DNA from: Bacteroidota bacterium
GTDB taxonomy: Bacteria; Bacteroidota; Bacteroidia; Bacteroidales; JAGONC01
Length of the DNA stretch: 64,000 nt
Assembly: GCA_026391695.1 (NCBI GenBank)
Contig: JAPLDP010000085.1
Location: 20,375-84,374 of the forward strand
Direction of reading: 5' to 3'
Below the pieces are notes generated by a model that saw only the letters and a list, made by a program, of their open reading frames with translations, had not been told where the DNA came from and ran no database searches. Of the stretch, positions 21,546-30,952 are shown piece by piece. Made by a program: the position numbers and the translations under genes. How positions within the stretch are numbered: position 1 is the stretch's first letter; each line of letters opens with the position of its first letter.

Positions 21546-21998
21546 TTATACGTTAGCTGTTTCTAATACTTTTTTCTTTTCTTTTACAGGCTTATCAACC
21601 ACTTCTTTCATGCTGTCGAGCAGCAGGGTAATGTGATTGGAACGTTTCCTGATGCGGTAGGCGCGTCCCTGTGGTGCAGGCCTGACACGTTTCAATTGCC
21701 TGCCGCTGTCCACATATACCTCCTTCACATAGAGATGGCTCTCTTCTATACGGGCACCTTCATTCTTGGCCTGCCAGTTGGCAATAGCGGATAGCAACAG
21801 CTTATGCAGGTCTTTTGATGGTTCCTTGTGGGTATTCTTTAATATATGCAGGGCAGATTCCACATCCACACCGCGGATGAGATCAGCAACCAACCGCATT
21901 TTACGAGGTGATGACGGACAGTTGCGAAGCTGCGCTGCAAATACCTTTTTACTTGCTTCCTTTATCTGCTCTGATCTGATTCGTTTTCTGGCTCCCAT
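21546..21998 (-). CDS. rplV: 50S ribosomal protein L22
   Basis: A 150-residue tunnel-lining protein. The conserved core [15 protein letters not shown] and the beta-hairpin region [20 protein letters not shown] are intact. N- and C-terminal extensions make it longer than the roughly 110-residue E. coli form. Confidence 0.95.
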   Translation of the reverse strand: MGARKRIRSEQIKEASKKVFAAQLRNCPSSPRKMRLVADLIRGVDVESALHILKNTHKEPSKDLHKLLLSAIANWQAKNEGARIEESHLYVKEVYVDSGRQLKRVRPAPQGRAYRIRKRSNHITLLLDSMKEVVDKPVKEKKKVLETANV

Positions 21999-22021
21999 AG
22001 CTTTATAATTTCAATTATTTC

Positions 22022-22288
22022 TTACCTTTTACTTCCTGCATGACCTCTGAAGATGCGTGTCGGGGCAAATTCACCCAGCCGGTGCCCAACCATATTCTCG
22101 GTGACATACACCGGAATAAACTTGTTACCGTTATGCACAGCAATGGTCAATCCGACAAACTCCGGTGAAATCACCGAACCTCTTGACCATGTCTTAATGA
22201 CTGATTTCTTCCTGGTCTGAACGGCATCTGATACCTTTTTCTCCAGTTTGTAGTGAATAAATGGTCCTTTTTTCAGTGAACGGCTCAT
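22022..22288 (-). CDS. rpsS: 30S ribosomal protein S19
   Basis: An 88-residue head protein. It starts [19 protein letters not shown] and carries [18 protein letters not shown]. It lies 22 bases after rplB. Confidence 0.96.
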   Translation of the reverse strand: MSRSLKKGPFIHYKLEKKVSDAVQTRKKSVIKTWSRGSVISPEFVGLTIAVHNGNKFIPVYVTENMVGHRLGEFAPTRIFRGHAGSKR

Positions 22289-22310
22289 GATATAATGATT
22301 TAACTGTTCT

Positions 22311-23135
22311 TTACTTTTTTCTCTTTTCTATGATATATTTATTGGAGTCCTTTTTTGCCTTCCGTGTGCGGTAACCTTTGGCCGGTATACCCTTTCTGGA
22401 ACGGGGGTGACCGCCGGATGCACGGCCTTCGCCGCCACCCATAGGATGGTCAACAGGATTCATGGCGACGCCTCTTGTTCGCGGGCGGCGACCCATCCAA
22501 CGGCTACGGCCGGCCTTGCCCGATACCTCCAGGTTATGGTCAGGATTGGAAACCATGCCAATGGTCGCCCTGCATGTCTGAAGAATCATACGTGTCTCGC
22601 CTGATGGCATCTTCAGAATGGCATATTTGTTATCCCGTGACATAAGCTGTGCATACGACCCGGCACTGCGTGCCATCTTTGCACCCTCTCCCGGCCTCAG
22701 CTCCACATTGTGTATGATGGTGCCAAAAGGTATCTCGCTGAGGTACATCGTGTTTCCGATTTCCGGGGCAACACCTTTTCCCGAGCTGACCTGCTGGCCA
22801 ACCTTGATACCATAAGGCGCTATGATGTATCTCTTCTCGCCGTCAGCATAATATAACAGGGCCACCCGCGATGATCTGTTTGGATCATACTCGATGGACT
22901 TCACCAATGCAGGTATGCCCTCCTTTTCACGCTTAAAATCTATAAGCCTGTACTGACGTTTATGACCTCCGCCATGGTAACGGATAGTCATCTTACCTTC
23001 ATTATTTCTGCCGCCGGTCTTGTGTATCGGCACCAATAATCTTTTTTCAGGCGTGCTGGCTGTCAGGTCATCAAACGCACTGATGAGTTTAAAGCGCTGA
23101 CCGGGCGTTGTCGGTTTGAATTTTTTTAAAGCCAT
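22311..23135 (-). CDS. rplB: 50S ribosomal protein L2
   Basis: A 274-residue peptidyl-transferase-centre protein. The C-terminal [20 protein letters not shown] signature contains the conserved functional His, and [20 protein letters not shown] precedes it. It starts 4 bases after rplW. Confidence 0.97.
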   Translation of the reverse strand: MALKKFKPTTPGQRFKLISAFDDLTASTPEKRLLVPIHKTGGRNNEGKMTIRYHGGGHKRQYRLIDFKREKEGIPALVKSIEYDPNRSSRVALLYYADGEKRYIIAPYGIKVGQQVSSGKGVAPEIGNTMYLSEIPFGTIIHNVELRPGEGAKMARSAGSYAQLMSRDNKYAILKMPSGETRMILQTCRATIGMVSNPDHNLEVSGKAGRSRWMGRRPRTRGVAMNPVDHPMGGGEGRASGGHPRSRKGIPAKGYRTRKAKKDSNKYIIEKRKK

Positions 23136-23139
23136 TTAT

Positions 23140-23430
23140 TTAAATATTGCTGTAAAAATCAATAGTTTCACCTTCTGCTAATGTGACAATAGCCTTTTTG
23201 TATGCATTCGTTCTACCTTGAAGAATGCCTGACTTTGTATACCGGGATTTGATCTTGCCCGAATAATTCATCGTATTCACAGAGAGCACGTCAACGCCAT
23301 AGATATCCTTTATAGCCTTCTTGATCTGAAGCTTATTAGCCCTCCTGTCGACGATGAATCCAAACTGGTTGAGCGCTTCTCCCTTGGCTGTCATCTTTTC
23401 CGTTATGATCGGTTCTAGTATGATACCCAT
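23140..23430 (-). CDS. rplW: 50S ribosomal protein L23
   Basis: A 96-residue exit-tunnel protein that docks SRP and trigger factor. It has ILEPIITEKMTAKGE and FIVDRRANKLQIKKAIKDIY. It lies 39 bases after rplD. Confidence 0.94.
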   Translation of the reverse strand: MGIILEPIITEKMTAKGEALNQFGFIVDRRANKLQIKKAIKDIYGVDVLSVNTMNYSGKIKSRYTKSGILQGRTNAYKKAIVTLAEGETIDFYSNI

Positions 23431-23469
23431 TGTACTTTTATTTAAATGTTCTTTTTGAGCCTTCCGGTA

Positions 23470-24099
23470 TTATTCTGCCAAAACTTTTTCAATATCCTTC
23501 AGGGATCCTTCCACAATGAACAACCTGTTGTGTTTGAGGATGTCGTATGTGTTTATATCGGTCGCATTCATGATTTTCACCTGTTGCAGGTTCCTGGATG
23601 AAAGAAGGATATTCCGGTCGGAGGCAGGTACGACAAATAATGCTTTCTTGTTCCCCGTTTCAAAATTCTTTAGTATCTCTATAAAGTTTTTGGTCCGTGG
23701 TTTTTCGAACTTCAGATCGTCGAGGATGATAATCTCATTATCTTTTGCCTTGTAACTTAATGCAGAGACACGTGCCAGGCGTTTGACCTTTTTATTCACC
23801 TTAAAATCATAATCTCTCGGATGGGGACCGAATATCCTTCCGCCGCCCCTGAATAAGGGCGACTTGATACTTCCGGACCGTGCCGTACCGGTGCCTTTCT
23901 GCCGTTTAAGCTTCTTTGTGCTTCCCGACACCGCACTTTTCTCCAATGTGTCATGTGTACCCTGCCGTTGATTGTCCATATATTGCTTCGTGTCGAGGTA
24001 TATGGCATGGTCATTTGGTTCTGCACCAAATATGGCACTGTCCAGGGTAATGCTCCTGGATGTCTTGGTACCGTCCATTTGAAATACTGCTAACTCCAT
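23470..24099 (-). CDS. rplD: 50S ribosomal protein L4
   Basis: A 209-residue protein whose loop reaches the exit tunnel ([35 protein letters not shown]). In some bacteria L4 represses the S10 operon. Its start overlaps the end of rplC by 10 bases, so the two are translationally coupled. Confidence 0.96.
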   Translation of the reverse strand: MELAVFQMDGTKTSRSITLDSAIFGAEPNDHAIYLDTKQYMDNQRQGTHDTLEKSAVSGSTKKLKRQKGTGTARSGSIKSPLFRGGGRIFGPHPRDYDFKVNKKVKRLARVSALSYKAKDNEIIILDDLKFEKPRTKNFIEILKNFETGNKKALFVVPASDRNILLSSRNLQQVKIMNATDINTYDILKHNRLFIVEGSLKDIEKVLAE

Positions 24100-24719
24100 C
24101 TTTCTAATATTAAATATGAACCATTTGGCCCAGGGACTGATCCTTTGACTATGACTATATTCTTATCAGGGATAAGTTTCATGATCTGAAGATTGATCAT
24201 TTTAATCCTGCTGTTTCCAACCTGACCAGCCATACGCGTTCCCTTGAATACGCGCGAAGGATATGATGATGCGCCGACAGATCCGGGTGCTCTCAGCCTG
24301 TTACTCTGGCCATGGCTGGCTTCGCCGACACCTTTAAAACCATACCGTTTCACAACACCCTGAAAACCCTTGCCTTTTGTATATCCTACCACATCGATAA
24401 ACTCGCCTTCAATGAAAACGTCTACCGTAATAACATCGCCGAAAGTCTTCTGGTGTCCAGCTTCAAACCTAGTGAATTCACGGAGGATCTTCTTGGGAGT
24501 GGTTTTGGCTTTTATATAATGACCTTTCATGGCCTTGGTGGTCTTATTCTCCTTTTGGTCATCAAAAGCGAGTTGAATGGCCTCATAACCATCTGTATCC
24601 TTGGTCCTGACCTGTGTTACGATACATGGCCCGGCCTGAATGACCGTACAGGGAATATTCTTTCCGTTGTCATCGTAAATGCTGGTCATTCCGACCTTTT
24701 TTCCTATAAGTCCTGACAT
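24090..24719 (-). CDS. rplC: 50S ribosomal protein L3
   Basis: A 209-residue protein near the peptidyl-transferase centre. It begins [20 protein letters not shown] and has [16 protein letters not shown] and [20 protein letters not shown]. It overlaps rplD by 10 bases. Confidence 0.96.
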   Translation of the reverse strand: MSGLIGKKVGMTSIYDDNGKNIPCTVIQAGPCIVTQVRTKDTDGYEAIQLAFDDQKENKTTKAMKGHYIKAKTTPKKILREFTRFEAGHQKTFGDVITVDVFIEGEFIDVVGYTKGKGFQGVVKRYGFKGVGEASHGQSNRLRAPGSVGASSYPSRVFKGTRMAGQVGNSRIKMINLQIMKLIPDKNIVIVKGSVPGPNGSYLILERWS

Positions 24720-24757
24720 GATATGCTGTTTTTAAGACTTTTATTTACTCTCGTTCT

Positions 24758-25063
24758 CTACACTTTTATTTCCACTTCAACACCGCTGGGCAATTCAAGT
24801 TTCATCAACGCATCAATGGTCTTGGATGTGGTGCTGTAAATATCCAGAAGCCGCTTATAGGAACAGAGCTGAAACTGTTCCCTAGACTTCTTGTTTACAA
24901 ATGTTGACCTGTTCACTGTAAAAATCTTCTTGTCCGTCGGCAATGGTATCGGACCACTGACAATAGCACCCGTCGATTTCACGGTCTTGACAATTTTTTC
25001 TGCAGACTTGTCAACAAGGTTGTAATCGTAAGATTTTAATTTAATCCTAATCCTTTGGCTCAC
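24758..25063 (-). CDS. rpsJ: 30S ribosomal protein S10
   Basis: A 101-residue protein, also known as NusE in antitermination. It shows [20 protein letters not shown] and [18 protein letters not shown]. It directly follows fusA (55-base gap), with no tuf between them, a layout usual in Bacteroidota. Confidence 0.96.
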   Translation of the reverse strand: MSQRIRIKLKSYDYNLVDKSAEKIVKTVKSTGAIVSGPIPLPTDKKIFTVNRSTFVNKKSREQFQLCSYKRLLDIYSTTSKTIDALMKLELPSGVEVEIKV

Positions 25064-25118
25064 GGTTTTGAGATTTTGTTTATATCTTAAATCTATATGT
25101 GTTCTATTGTTCCTTCAT

Positions 25119-27221
25119 TTAAATCAGGACATACCCTTTGATCTTGTAAATGATCTCCTCTGTTATGTCCTGAGGTACTATTTCATAATGTGAAAACTCA
25201 AGTGTTGATGTGGCTCTCCCTGATGTGATGGTCCGCAATGCGGTGACATATCCGAACATTTCTGCCAGGGGAACCCTTGCTTTTAAAACCACTGCGCCAA
25301 CCCTTGTGCTGATATCTTCGGTGTGGCCTCTGCGTCTGTTCAGGTCACCGGTAATGTCACCCAGATATTCATCAGGGGTGACGACTTCCATTTTCATGAC
25401 AGGCTCGAGCAGAACAGTCTTGGCTTTTTTGGATGCTTCCCTGAAAGCTTTGTTGGCAGCGATTTCAAATGATAAAACATCAGAATCTACCGGGTGGTAT
25501 GAACCATCCAGCAGCCTGACTTTCAGGTTATAGACAGGGAATCCAAGCAGTATGCCGTTATTCATGGCTGTCTTGAAACCTTTTTCAACAGCAGGGATGA
25601 ACTCCCTGGGAATAGCGCCGCTTTTCACTTCATTGATGAACTGCAAACCTTTCAATCCTGTGTCTGCCGGACCGACTTCAACAAGTATATCGGCAAATTT
25701 GCCACGTCCGCCCGACTGTTTTTTATAGACCTCATGGTGTTCTACTGCATTGACCAAGGCTTCCTTGTATGCAACCTGAGGCTGACCTTTATTACATGCG
25801 ATATTGAATTCCCTTTGTAAACGGTCAAGCAGCACTTCTAAATGAAGCTCTCCCATGCCGCTGATGATGGTCTGGCCCGTCTCTTCATCCACTTTGACCG
25901 AGAAGGTTGGATCTTCTTCAGCCAGCTTATGCAGCGATATATCCAGTTTATCGACGTCATCCTGTGTTTTTGGCTCCACAGCTATCCTGATGACAGGTTC
26001 CGGGAACTTAATGGATTCGAGTGCCACCGGATACCGCGGATCGCAAAGCGTGTCACCGGTGCGTATTTGTTTCAATCCAACAGCGACGGCAATATCCCCG
26101 GCTTCCACATGCTGTACAGGATTTTGCTTGTTGGCATGCATCAGCAACAGACGGGATATTCGCTCTTTATGACCTGTTGTCGTGTTCAGAACAGTTTCAC
26201 CGGCATCAAGGTGGCCGGAATAGATCCTGAAAAATGTGATACGTCCCACATAGGGATCTGCGGCTATTTTAAAAGCCAATGCAGTGAAGGGTTCATTTAC
26301 ATCAGCATATCTGGTTTCTTCTTTTCTCGTTACCGGATTAACACCTTTAACAGGCGGGATATCGGTAGGACAAGGCAGGTAACGTACAATGGCATCAAGT
26401 AGGTTCTGTATGCCTTTATTTTTGAAGGCTGCCCCGCACAATACGGGGGTCATGCGCAGTTCAATAGTAGCTTTGCGGATCGCTGTATGAATATCCTGCA
26501 CAGTGATGGAGTCGGGATCATCAATATATTTGGCAAAGAACTCTTCATCTTCTTCTGCAAGGCCTTCGATCATGAGATTTCTATACTCTTCCACTTCAGC
26601 TTTCATCACTTCGGGAACAGGGCTTTCGAAAAATTGCATGCCGAGAGAGTCATCATCCCATTTGTAAGTTTTTCTGTTGATAAGGTCAATCACCCCTGAA
26701 AAGGCATCTTCGGCACCGAGAGGAAGCTGAATGGGCAACGGCCTGGCGCCGAGTTTTCTTTTGATCTGTTCGATGACGCTGTAAAAATCCGCTCCTGCCC
26801 TGTCCATCTTATTGACAAAGCTGAGACGCGGAACACCATATTTATCAGCCTGTTTCCAAACCGTTTCCGACTGTGGTTCCACGCCGCCGACGCCGCAGAA
26901 AATAGCTATAGCGCCGTCAAGGACACGCAGGGAACGTTCCACTTCGACCGTAAAATCCACATGTCCCGGCGTATCAATAATGTTTATTTTGTGGCTTACC
27001 CCTTCCAAATCCCAGAAAACAGTAGTAGCTGTAGAGGCGATGGTGATGCCACGTTCCTGTTCCTGTACCATCCAGTCCATGGTGGCTGTGCCATCATGCA
27101 CCTCACCCATGCGGTAATTGATGCCGGTATAATACAATATGCGCTCAGTCGTGGTGGTCTTGCCAGCATCGATATGAGCCATTATGCCGATATTGCGCGT
27201 ATGTTTGAGTTTTTCCGACAT
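25119..27221 (-). CDS. fusA: Elongation factor G
   Basis: A 700-residue translocation GTPase. The G1 motif [12 protein letters not shown] is at residues 14-25; DTPGHVDF and [10 protein letters not shown] follow, then domains II-V. The start [20 protein letters not shown] at 27221 gives family length; the frame stays open for another 60 codons upstream, but that stretch overlaps the end of rpsG and has no family resemblance. It lies between rpsG and rpsJ. Confidence 0.97.
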   Translation of the reverse strand: MSEKLKHTRNIGIMAHIDAGKTTTTERILYYTGINYRMGEVHDGTATMDWMVQEQERGITIASTATTVFWDLEGVSHKINIIDTPGHVDFTVEVERSLRVLDGAIAIFCGVGGVEPQSETVWKQADKYGVPRLSFVNKMDRAGADFYSVIEQIKRKLGARPLPIQLPLGAEDAFSGVIDLINRKTYKWDDDSLGMQFFESPVPEVMKAEVEEYRNLMIEGLAEEDEEFFAKYIDDPDSITVQDIHTAIRKATIELRMTPVLCGAAFKNKGIQNLLDAIVRYLPCPTDIPPVKGVNPVTRKEETRYADVNEPFTALAFKIAADPYVGRITFFRIYSGHLDAGETVLNTTTGHKERISRLLLMHANKQNPVQHVEAGDIAVAVGLKQIRTGDTLCDPRYPVALESIKFPEPVIRIAVEPKTQDDVDKLDISLHKLAEEDPTFSVKVDEETGQTIISGMGELHLEVLLDRLQREFNIACNKGQPQVAYKEALVNAVEHHEVYKKQSGGRGKFADILVEVGPADTGLKGLQFINEVKSGAIPREFIPAVEKGFKTAMNNGILLGFPVYNLKVRLLDGSYHPVDSDVLSFEIAANKAFREASKKAKTVLLEPVMKMEVVTPDEYLGDITGDLNRRRGHTEDISTRVGAVVLKARVPLAEMFGYVTALRTITSGRATSTLEFSHYEIVPQDITEEIIYKIKGYVLI

Positions 27222-27249
27222 TACTGTATTATACCCGTCTGTTGTATCG

Positions 27250-27717
27250 TTAAAATCTGAAATGGGAGAAGGCTTTGTTTGCCTCCGCCATCCTGTGTGT
27301 ATCTTCTTTTTTCTTAAAAGCTGCACCCTCTTCTTTATAGGCTGCCATAATTTCGCCTGCCAGTTTTTCCTGCATGGATTTCTCATGCCGTGCACGGGCA
27401 TACTTGATCAGGTTTTTCATGCCTATTGACAACTTTCGTGAAGGCCTGATCTCCGAAGGTATCTGGAATGTGGCGCCACCTATTCTGCGGCTTCTCACCT
27501 CAACAGAAGGTGTGACATTGGCCAGCGCTTTCTTCCATACCTCAAGCCCGTCTTCCTTGGTACGCTCAGTGACCTGATCAATGGCGTCATAGAAAACCTG
27601 AAACGCCACGCTTTTCTTGCCTCTCAGCATAATATTGCCAACAAATTTGGTCACCAGAGGATCATTAAACTTCGGATCCGGTGACAATTCTCTCTTTTTT
27701 GGCTTTGATTTCCTCAT
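27250..27717 (-). CDS. rpsG: 30S ribosomal protein S7
   Basis: A 155-residue head-assembly initiator. It has the N-terminal [19 protein letters not shown] and the C-terminal [28 protein letters not shown] pattern. It follows rpsL by 68 bases, which contain GATCA-type direct repeats. Confidence 0.96.
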   Translation of the reverse strand: MRKSKPKKRELSPDPKFNDPLVTKFVGNIMLRGKKSVAFQVFYDAIDQVTERTKEDGLEVWKKALANVTPSVEVRSRRIGGATFQIPSEIRPSRKLSIGMKNLIKYARARHEKSMQEKLAGEIMAAYKEEGAAFKKKEDTHRMAEANKAFSHFRF

Positions 27718-27756
27718 CTCTGATGAATTATTTTTAAATTTCCTAATCTAAAACTA

Positions 27757-27783
27757 TTATTTGATCATTGATCACTGATCAAT
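27757..27783. repeat. Short GATCA-type direct repeats
   Basis: In the rpsL-rpsG gap the sequence TTTGATCATTGATCACTGA repeats the unit TTGATCA/CTGATCA. The same kind of unit recurs at 29761-29793, which suggests a dispersed low-complexity intergenic motif in this genome. No function is known. Confidence 0.5.
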
Positions 27784-27785
27784 GT

Positions 27786-28166
27786 CTACGCCTTTTTCTT
27801 CGGCCTCTTAGCCCCGTACTTGGAGCGGCGCTGTGCCCTGCCTTCGACACCTGACGTATCAAGAGCACCGCGGATGATGTGATACCTTACACCGGGAAGG
27901 TCTTTCACCCTGCCACCCCTGATCATGACGATGGAGTGCTCCTGCAGGTTATGGCCTTCGCCGGGGATGTAGGCTGTCACTTCTGTTTGATTGGTCAAAC
28001 GCACCCTGGCCACCTTGCGCATGGCTGAATTGGGCTTCTTTGGCGTGGTGGTATAAACCCTGGTGCAAACACCCCTGCGCTGAGGACAGGAGTCCAGAGC
28101 CGGAGACTTGCTTTTATACGTCAGCTTATTCCTTCCCTTACGTACTAATTGTTGAATAGTTGGCAT
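27786..28166 (-). CDS. rpsL: 30S ribosomal protein S12
   Basis: A 126-residue decoding-centre protein that begins [20 protein letters not shown]. It carries the conserved [20 protein letters not shown] and the [20 protein letters not shown] loop where streptomycin-resistance substitutions arise in other bacteria; Lys residues at the usual sites are wild type. It is the first gene of the supercluster, and two -7 promoter elements lie upstream. Confidence 0.97.
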   Translation of the reverse strand: MPTIQQLVRKGRNKLTYKSKSPALDSCPQRRGVCTRVYTTTPKKPNSAMRKVARVRLTNQTEVTAYIPGEGHNLQEHSIVMIRGGRVKDLPGVRYHIIRGALDTSGVEGRAQRRSKYGAKRPKKKA

Positions 28167-28216
28167 ATCAACGGTTTTGATTATTATTCACTTCGTCGTC
28201 CTCAAAAAAAGGACTG

Positions 28217-28224
28217 CAAAAGTA
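28217..28224 (-). promoter_or_regulatory. Proximal -7 element of the rpsL supercluster
   Basis: The minus strand reads TACTTTTG, exactly TAnnTTTG, 51 bases before the rpsL start. A clear -33 TTTG is not visible at the standard distance. The element is identical to the distal one at 28421. Confidence 0.55.
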
Positions 28225-28420
28225 CACAATTATTTATATTCTGAAGTAAAAAATCAGGAAAGAAATGATTTTGGTAAGACTGACAGGCTGACCGGAGCAT
28301 GTGAACTGATCCTGTTAGCAGAAACCTATAGCTGTCTTACTTTGTCAGGTTTCCTAAATTGTTTTACTTTGATAATCACCACCTCAGTTTTTAAAAACCG
28401 GGCAGCAATTTTAGCGGGTG

Positions 28421-28450
28421 CAAAAGTACAACATTTTTTTAAAAAAACAA
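28421..28450 (-). promoter_or_regulatory. Distal promoter of the rpsL supercluster
   Basis: On the minus strand TTG (28450-28448) is followed after exactly 19 bases by TACTTTTG (28428-28421), a full match to the Bacteroidota -33/-7 promoter pattern. Transcripts from here would have a leader of roughly 245 nt before rpsL, long enough for regulation, although no specific structure was assigned. The stretch 28167-28679 otherwise holds no gene that I can support. Confidence 0.65.
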
Positions 28451-28613
28451 TTTTTGATAATATTTTTGCTAAAATTATCCGCACTTATGACTTGCCCTGC
28501 CATTAAGGACAGGAAGATAAGAGAGCGTGATCCTGGCATGAATCCAAGTCTGTTCATTTCGAAAAATCATAACTGATTAACTCGAAGACCGATCTTTAAA
28601 ATCGATTATTATG

Positions 28614-28621
28614 TATCTTTG
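28614..28621 (+). promoter_or_regulatory. -7 element upstream of the galactanase genes
   Basis: TATCTTTG matches TAnnTTTG, 58 bases before the GH53 start at 28680. The -33 region is not well conserved. It is the only good candidate to drive the three plus-strand glycosidase genes. Confidence 0.45.
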
Positions 28622-28679
28622 ACTGTGATTATCTCAATCAGCAACTGTCCTCAGGACGTTGATCCAAATAGTAAAACAA

Positions 28680-29753
28680 ATGAGGCCAAAACTCTTTTTA
28701 ACGGCATTTTTTTTACTGATTATTAGCTGTGGTAAAGATAATGTTTCGGATAATTCTTCTCCAGATAATTTTATCCGCGGTGCTGACCTGTCATATCTTC
28801 CTGAAATAGAAACCTATTCGATTCGTTTTTATGATGCTGAAGGAAAATCTAAAGATGTTCTGACTATTCTGAAAGAAGCAGGCTGCAACACCATCCGGTT
28901 AAGGCTCTGGTATGCCCCACCAAGCAATCATTCCGGATTTGATGAAGTCCTGGCCTTCTCGGAGAGAATCAAAAACGCCGGATTGAAAGTCTATCTCACC
29001 GTTCATTACTCTGACACATGGGCAGATCCTGGGAAACAAACTATTCCTCTAACCTGGCAAAACTTAAATATCGACCAATTAAAGGATAGCATTTACGCTT
29101 ATACATATCGGATTATGACAGCCATTCAACCGGATTTCATCTCTATCGGCAATGAAATAAACTCAGGACTCCTCTGGGATTTGGGCCAAATTGATCATCC
29201 AGCCAATTTCATTGCATTGCTGAAAGAAGGAACCCGTGCTGTCAGAGATGCCTCAGGTAAAACAAAAATCATCATCCACTTTGCCGGCATTGAGGGTTCA
29301 GATTGGTTCTTCAACCTGATCAGCACCAACACTGTTGACTTTGATATCATCGGCATTTCCTATTATCCCTTCTGGCACGGAAAAGATCTGGAGTCCATGA
29401 AAAATGCATTGACCAGCCTAAGCAATGTCAGCGGAAAAGAAATACTCATTGCCGAAACCGCTTACCCTTTTACATTGGGATGGAACGACTGGACGAATAA
29501 TATCATCGGCACAGCTGATCAGTTAGTCTCCGGGTATCCTGCAACACCTCAGGGACAGGCCAGTTTTATGCTGGCCATGAAGGAAGCTATCCGGTCGGTA
29601 AACAAAGGTATTGGTTTCTGTTATTGGGGAGGTGAATGGATTGCTTTCAAAGGACCGCAGTCAACAAACGGATCAAACTGGGAAAATCTGACACTTTTTG
29701 ATTTCGATAATAAAGCCCTTCCTGTAATGAGTGTATTTAAGAAAGAACCGTAA
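28680..29753 (+). CDS. GH53 endo-beta-1,4-galactanase lipoprotein
   Basis: A 357-residue lipoprotein. The signal MRPKLFLTAFFLLIISC places the lipidated Cys at 17, followed by GKDN, an acidic stretch compatible with surface export. The TIM barrel has the GH53 landmarks NTIRLRLWYAP, HYSDTWADPGKQ, the acid/base Glu159 in IGNEINSGLLW and the nucleophile Glu259 in ILIAETAYP. GH53 enzymes cut beta-1,4-galactan, the side chain of pectin (RG-I) and type I arabinogalactan. I use the ATG at 28680; an upstream TTG would add seven residues before the signal. It is the first of three glycosidases facing the Sus operon. Confidence 0.92.
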   Translation: MRPKLFLTAFFLLIISCGKDNVSDNSSPDNFIRGADLSYLPEIETYSIRFYDAEGKSKDVLTILKEAGCNTIRLRLWYAPPSNHSGFDEVLAFSERIKNAGLKVYLTVHYSDTWADPGKQTIPLTWQNLNIDQLKDSIYAYTYRIMTAIQPDFISIGNEINSGLLWDLGQIDHPANFIALLKEGTRAVRDASGKTKIIIHFAGIEGSDWFFNLISTNTVDFDIIGISYYPFWHGKDLESMKNALTSLSNVSGKEILIAETAYPFTLGWNDWTNNIIGTADQLVSGYPATPQGQASFMLAMKEAIRSVNKGIGFCYWGGEWIAFKGPQSTNGSNWENLTLFDFDNKALPVMSVFKKEP

Positions 29754-29760
29754 TCTTATA

Positions 29761-29793
29761 CAATGATCAATGATCAATTATCAACGATCAATT
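29761..29793. repeat. Short GATCAAT direct repeats
   Basis: The gap between the two GH53 genes contains four copies of a GATCAA unit with spacers (ATGATCAATGATCAATTATC and on). Similar units occur before rpsG (27757-27783). Role unknown. Confidence 0.5.
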
Positions 29794-29822
29794 GAACAGA
29801 ATTAGTTATTAATGATTTAGCC

Positions 29823-30896
29823 ATGTCAAGAAAAGTATCGTTACCACACAGGAAACCAGCAGGTTATATTTACGTTTTACTGTTGACTCTATTTCAGATC
29901 ATCTGGTATTCCGGTATAAACGCCCAGGAATATGCCATCGGAGCTGATCTTTCATTTCTGAAAGCCGCAGAAGACCAGGATTTTGAATTCAGGGAGAATG
30001 GCGCGGGAAAAGCCGGATTACAAATTTTCAGAGACCACGGCTATAACTGGATCAGGTTACGTCTTTTTCACACGCCCACCGAGCTTCCCAATGACCTGGA
30101 GTATACCATTGCCCTGGCAAAGGAAGCAAAGAACATGGGATACAAGTTCCTGCTTGATTATCATTATTCCGACACCTGGGCTGATCCGGGTAAACAGTAT
30201 ATTCCCAAATCCTGGGAGGGAAAAACACATGAGGAGCTAGTCGTTGCGGTATTTGAATATTCACGGGAGACAATGACTGCATTCAGGGATGCGGATGCTT
30301 CTCCCGATATGGTGCAGGTTGGCAATGAAGTTATCAACGGCATGCTATGGCCTGATGGACGAATACCGGATAACTGGGATCACTTCGCCCAACTTCTACA
30401 GGCCGGTATTAACGGTGTGATCGCCGGCTGTGGCAATCTTCCCCGGCCCCAGATTATGATCCACATCGACCAGGGTGGAAATAAAGAACGAACAAAATAT
30501 TTTTTCGATAAAATAATTGACTATAACATCAGTTTCGATGTCATCGGACAGTCTTATTATCCCTGGTGGCATGGTAGTCTGCTGAACTTACGTGAAAATA
30601 TGAATTTCATGGCACGCGAGTATAAAAAGCCCATTATTCTGGTTGAAGTTGCCTATTGCTCCAATCCTACCGAGTACGTCAATAAACCTGCACCATTTCC
30701 GGAAACACCAGAAGGACAAAAGGAATTTCTTGCAGAGGTGAACCGCATTGTTTTGAGCACTCCCGACAATCTGGGTGCAGGGATTTTCTGGTGGGAACCT
30801 GCTACCATTTTTGACACTTCAAACCGGGATTTTTTTGATGATAAAGGCAATGTATTGCCGGTGATTGACGTCTTTGATAAGTATACAAGGCATTAA
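29823..30896 (+). CDS. GH53 endo-beta-1,4-galactanase, secreted
   Basis: A 357-residue GH53 paralogue of the preceding gene. It has a long signal peptide ending near SGINAQEY and no lipobox, so it is probably periplasmic or released. Landmarks: YNWIRLRLFHTP, HYSDTWADPGKQYIP, acid/base Glu169 in VGNEVINGMLW and nucleophile Glu275 in ILVEVAYC. The pairing of a lipid-anchored and a soluble galactanase suggests one cuts polymer at the surface and the other trims imported oligosaccharides; that division is inferred. Confidence 0.92.
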   Translation: MSRKVSLPHRKPAGYIYVLLLTLFQIIWYSGINAQEYAIGADLSFLKAAEDQDFEFRENGAGKAGLQIFRDHGYNWIRLRLFHTPTELPNDLEYTIALAKEAKNMGYKFLLDYHYSDTWADPGKQYIPKSWEGKTHEELVVAVFEYSRETMTAFRDADASPDMVQVGNEVINGMLWPDGRIPDNWDHFAQLLQAGINGVIAGCGNLPRPQIMIHIDQGGNKERTKYFFDKIIDYNISFDVIGQSYYPWWHGSLLNLRENMNFMAREYKKPIILVEVAYCSNPTEYVNKPAPFPETPEGQKEFLAEVNRIVLSTPDNLGAGIFWWEPATIFDTSNRDFFDDKGNVLPVIDVFDKYTRH

Positions 30897-30952
30897 ATCA
30901 TATCGTGTACTTGTTGACATTTTCACCCAAATATACAATTTAGCTTCAATTA

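Noticed and set aside
25064..25118. Missing tuf gene between fusA and rpsJ
   Set aside because: Absence of tuf at this place is common in Bacteroidota; it is not an anomaly or deletion.
27222..27401. 60-codon upstream extension of fusA
   Set aside because: It overlaps the end of rpsG and is unlike EF-G; the family N-terminus begins at MSEKLKHT.
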